Positions 62,385-64,000 of a stretch of DNA of 64,000 bases are shown one piece after another. The notes under the pieces were generated by a model that made no database searches, had not been told where the DNA came from, and was given only the letters and a program-made list of their open reading frames with translations. A program made the translations under genes and the position numbers. Each line of letters begins with the position of its first letter. The first letter of the stretch is position 1. The stretch is from assembly GCF_003344865.1 (NCBI RefSeq), contig NZ_CP031165.1:3167910-3231909 (forward strand). The letters are read 5' to 3'. The DNA is from Euzebya pacifica. Its GTDB lineage: Bacteria > Actinomycetota > Nitriliruptoria > Euzebyales > Euzebyaceae.

Positions 62385-63434
62385 TCAGCTGGCGAGGACG
62401 GTCTTGAGCGCGTCGGTCGCCCGCGTGATGCCGACGGTGTCGACGTCCCGGTGGGTGACCATCCGCAGCGTGGTGGGGTCCATGCTCCCTGCGAGGATGC
62501 CGCGTTCCCGCAGGCCCGCCACGATCGCAGGAGCATCGACGCCGTCGACGTAGACGATGTTGCTGGTGGGCGGGGCGATCGGGTGGTCGTCGGGCAGCAC
62601 CGCCCGCGCCGCGTCGTAGAGCATGCGGGCGTGCTCGTGGTCCTGGGCCACGCGACCCGGGCCCTGCTCGAGGGCGACCAGCCCTGCGGCGGCGATCACA
62701 CCGGACTGGCGCATCGCCCCCCCGAGCCGGCGTCGCCAGCCCCGTGCGGCGTCCACCACGTCGGCCGGACCGACGAACACCGAACCGACCGGTGCGCCGA
62801 GCGCCTTGGACAGGCAGAACGACAGCGCCGTGACCTGTCGACCCTGCTCCTCGGTGGTGGACCCGGTGGCCTCGACGGCGTTGAACACCCGGGCACCGTC
62901 CATGTACAGCGGCAGGCCCGCCTCGCGGACCGTCGCCCCGATGGCCGCCAGCGCCTCGGGGGTGTAGGCGGTGCCGCCACGCCGGTTGTGGGTCTGCTCG
63001 ATCGCTACGAGGGACGTGGCGGTCAGCGGGAAGTGGTCCGGGCGGATGTGGGCGGCGACCAGGTCGGCATCGAACAGGCCGTCGGGCGCCTGCACGGTGC
63101 GGAACTGCACGCCGGCGAACATCGCACCCGCGCCGGCTTCGTAGTTGACGAGGTGGGCGTCGGCCTCGACCAGCACCTCGGTGCCGCGGGTCGCCAGGCT
63201 CATCAACCCGACGAGGTTGCACTGCACGCCGGAGGGACACAGCAGCCCGGCCTCCTTGCCGAACAGCGCCGCGGCGGTCTCCTCAAGCCGCCGCACGGTC
63301 GGATCCTCGCCGTAGACGTCGTCGCCCACGTCGGCCTCGGCCATGGCCCGTCGCATCGCGGCGTCGGGGCGGGTGACGGTGTCGGAGCGGAGGTCGACCA
63401 GGCCGTCGGCGTGGCGGGGGGCGTTGACGCTCAT
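62385..63434 (-). CDS. ltaE: Low-specificity L-threonine aldolase
   Basis: 349 residues, fold-type I PLP enzyme. Cleaves L-threonine or L-allo-threonine to glycine and acetaldehyde. N-terminal LRSDTVTRPDAAMRRAM and VGDDVYGEDPTV (residues ~14-46) are the family signature. PLP-binding Lys is in SFCLSKALGAPVGSV (about 204) and Asp/Arg in YMDGARVFNAVEA (about 175). Overlaps the phosphofructokinase stop (ATGA) so is coupled. Glycine made here could feed one-carbon or the ThiO step. Confidence 0.93.
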   Translation of the reverse strand: MSVNAPRHADGLVDLRSDTVTRPDAAMRRAMAEADVGDDVYGEDPTVRRLEETAAALFGKEAGLLCPSGVQCNLVGLMSLATRGTEVLVEADAHLVNYEAGAGAMFAGVQFRTVQAPDGLFDADLVAAHIRPDHFPLTATSLVAIEQTHNRRGGTAYTPEALAAIGATVREAGLPLYMDGARVFNAVEATGSTTEEQGRQVTALSFCLSKALGAPVGSVFVGPADVVDAARGWRRRLGGAMRQSGVIAAAGLVALEQGPGRVAQDHEHARMLYDAARAVLPDDHPIAPPTSNIVYVDGVDAPAIVAGLRERGILAGSMDPTTLRMVTHRDVDTVGITRATDALKTVLAS

Positions 63435-64000
63435 CCGAAGAACACCCGGGCCGTCTCGAACATCTCCGAGGGGACGGTCTTCAGCTCGCGGGTGGCCTCG
63501 CCCAGCGATGCGGTGGTGACGTGCGCGCCGTCCTGGCCGACCATGATCCCCCAGTTGCCCTCGGCCGCATGGTCCATGGCGGCCTTGCCGAGCGAGCTGC
63601 CGAGCACCCGGTCGGTGGCGTTGGGACGGCCGCCCCGCTGGACGTGCCCCAGGACGGTGACACGGGTCTCGAACCCGGTCTGGCGCTCGATCTCGGGACC
63701 GATGATGTTGGCGATGCCACCCAGCACCGGCCGACCGAAGTCATCGGTCTCGTAGTCCGGCAGCGCCATGGTGCCCTCGGCGGGGACGGCGCCCTCGGCG
63801 ACGACGACGATGGAGAACGACCGCCCCATGCCGTGGCGACGCTTGAGGTGCCGGCAGACCTTGTTGATGTCGAAGGACCGCTCGGGCACGAGGATGGCGT
63901 CGGCGCCGCCGGCCAGTCCGGCGTAGGTGGCGATCCACCCGACGTGGCGGCCCATCAGCTCCAGCACCATGATCCGGTTGTGGCTCTCCGCGGTGGAGTG
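63431..64000 (-). CDS. pfkA: 6-phosphofructokinase (5' end outside window)
   Basis: C-terminal ~189 residues of a PfkA-type kinase of glycolysis, phosphorylating fructose-6-phosphate. Visible are the family motifs MGRHVGWIATYAGLAGGADAILVPE, EGAVPAEG, and TRVTVLGHVQRGGRPNATDRVLGS (substrate-binding His-Val-Gln-Arg-Gly-Gly). The ATP/PPi-discriminating residues and the nucleotide-binding Gly motif are in the missing part, so the phosphate donor (ATP or PPi) cannot be read. Stop overlaps ltaE start. First visible gene of the four-gene minus-strand unit. Confidence 0.93.
   Translation of the reverse strand, partial: HSTAESHNRIMVLELMGRHVGWIATYAGLAGGADAILVPERSFDINKVCRHLKRRHGMGRSFSIVVVAEGAVPAEGTMALPDYETDDFGRPVLGGIANIIGPEIERQTGFETRVTVLGHVQRGGRPNATDRVLGSSLGKAAMDHAAEGNWGIMVGQDGAHVTTASLGEATRELKTVPSEMFETARVFFG

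Overview
High-GC (about 70% by eye) DNA with dense, short-gap gene packing. The gene content points to Actinomycetota: GAF-ANTAR regulators, a PASTA-domain Ser/Thr kinase, a homodimeric-type pyruvate dehydrogenase E1, DUF3039/DUF3040/DUF6504 proteins, a septum-formation-domain lipoprotein, a MoxR/DUF58/transglutaminase operon, an SOS-box-controlled dnaE2, and many GTG starts with a TANNNT -10 element 6-11 nt upstream (leaderless transcripts). No mycobacterial or streptomycete signature genes are visible. A deep-branching actinobacterium (for example a Nitriliruptoria/Euzebya-like lineage) is a guess only. I see no rRNA, tRNA, CRISPR array, transposase, integrase or phage gene; this reads as ordinary chromosome.

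Layout. 1-5485 (minus): oligopeptide/dipeptide ABC importer, binding protein first, then an intrinsic hairpin, then two permeases and two ATPases (last one cut by the window edge). 5814-10385 (plus): MoxR AAA ATPase, DUF58, transglutaminase. 10375-12711: aldo/keto reductase and LysR regulator, divergent around a perfect 13-bp inverted repeat, then a DUF3040 protein. 12888-16631: crotonase, DinB, GAF histidine kinase. 16767-18080: Pro/Gly-rich repeat membrane protein with a PPC-like ectodomain. 18243-22103: dnaE2 with SOS box. 22236-26892: GGDEF-EAL protein, small unknown protein, Mug glycosylase, tandem GAF-ANTAR regulators with leader hairpins. 27120-30469: 5'-3' exonuclease, proline-racemase-family dehydratase, aldehyde dehydrogenase. 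30501-35763: membrane proteins, M14 carboxypeptidase, topoisomerase IB. 35855-43260: aceE, crotonase, septum-formation lipoprotein, malate synthase G, DUF3039, DUF6504. 43546-49395: unknown protein, PIG-L deacetylase, Uma2, then an arginine/ornithine operon (GntR regulator, DDAH/arginine-dihydrolase-like enzyme, ornithine aminotransferase) and an orphan betaine-type binding lipoprotein. 49510-53657: thioredoxin-like lipoprotein and the thiO-thiS-thiG-X-thiE thiamine operon. 53737-59138: two-component pair, 127-aa protein and PASTA kinase on overlapping divergent promoters, zinc-ribbon/discoidin-like membrane protein. 59223-61393: pncA-pncB NAD salvage. 61409-64000 (minus): pfkA (partial), ltaE, sulfite-oxidase-like enzyme, single-domain receiver.

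Themes. Several units are complete pathways in miniature: thiazole synthesis, nicotinamide to nicotinate mononucleotide, and arginine to ornithine to glutamate semialdehyde. Regulatory DNA is unusually legible: an attenuator inside the opp operon, a LexA box, two dyad operators beside LysR and GntR genes, Shine-Dalgarno-sequestering structure in front of an ANTAR gene, and a 22-bp divergent promoter for the PASTA kinase. Five convergent gene pairs overlap at their 3' ends. The least explained points are the ANTAR leader hairpins, the ThiS ending Gly-Gly-Cys, the DnaE2 with a degenerate PHP metal site, and the topoisomerase IB without a standard start codon.
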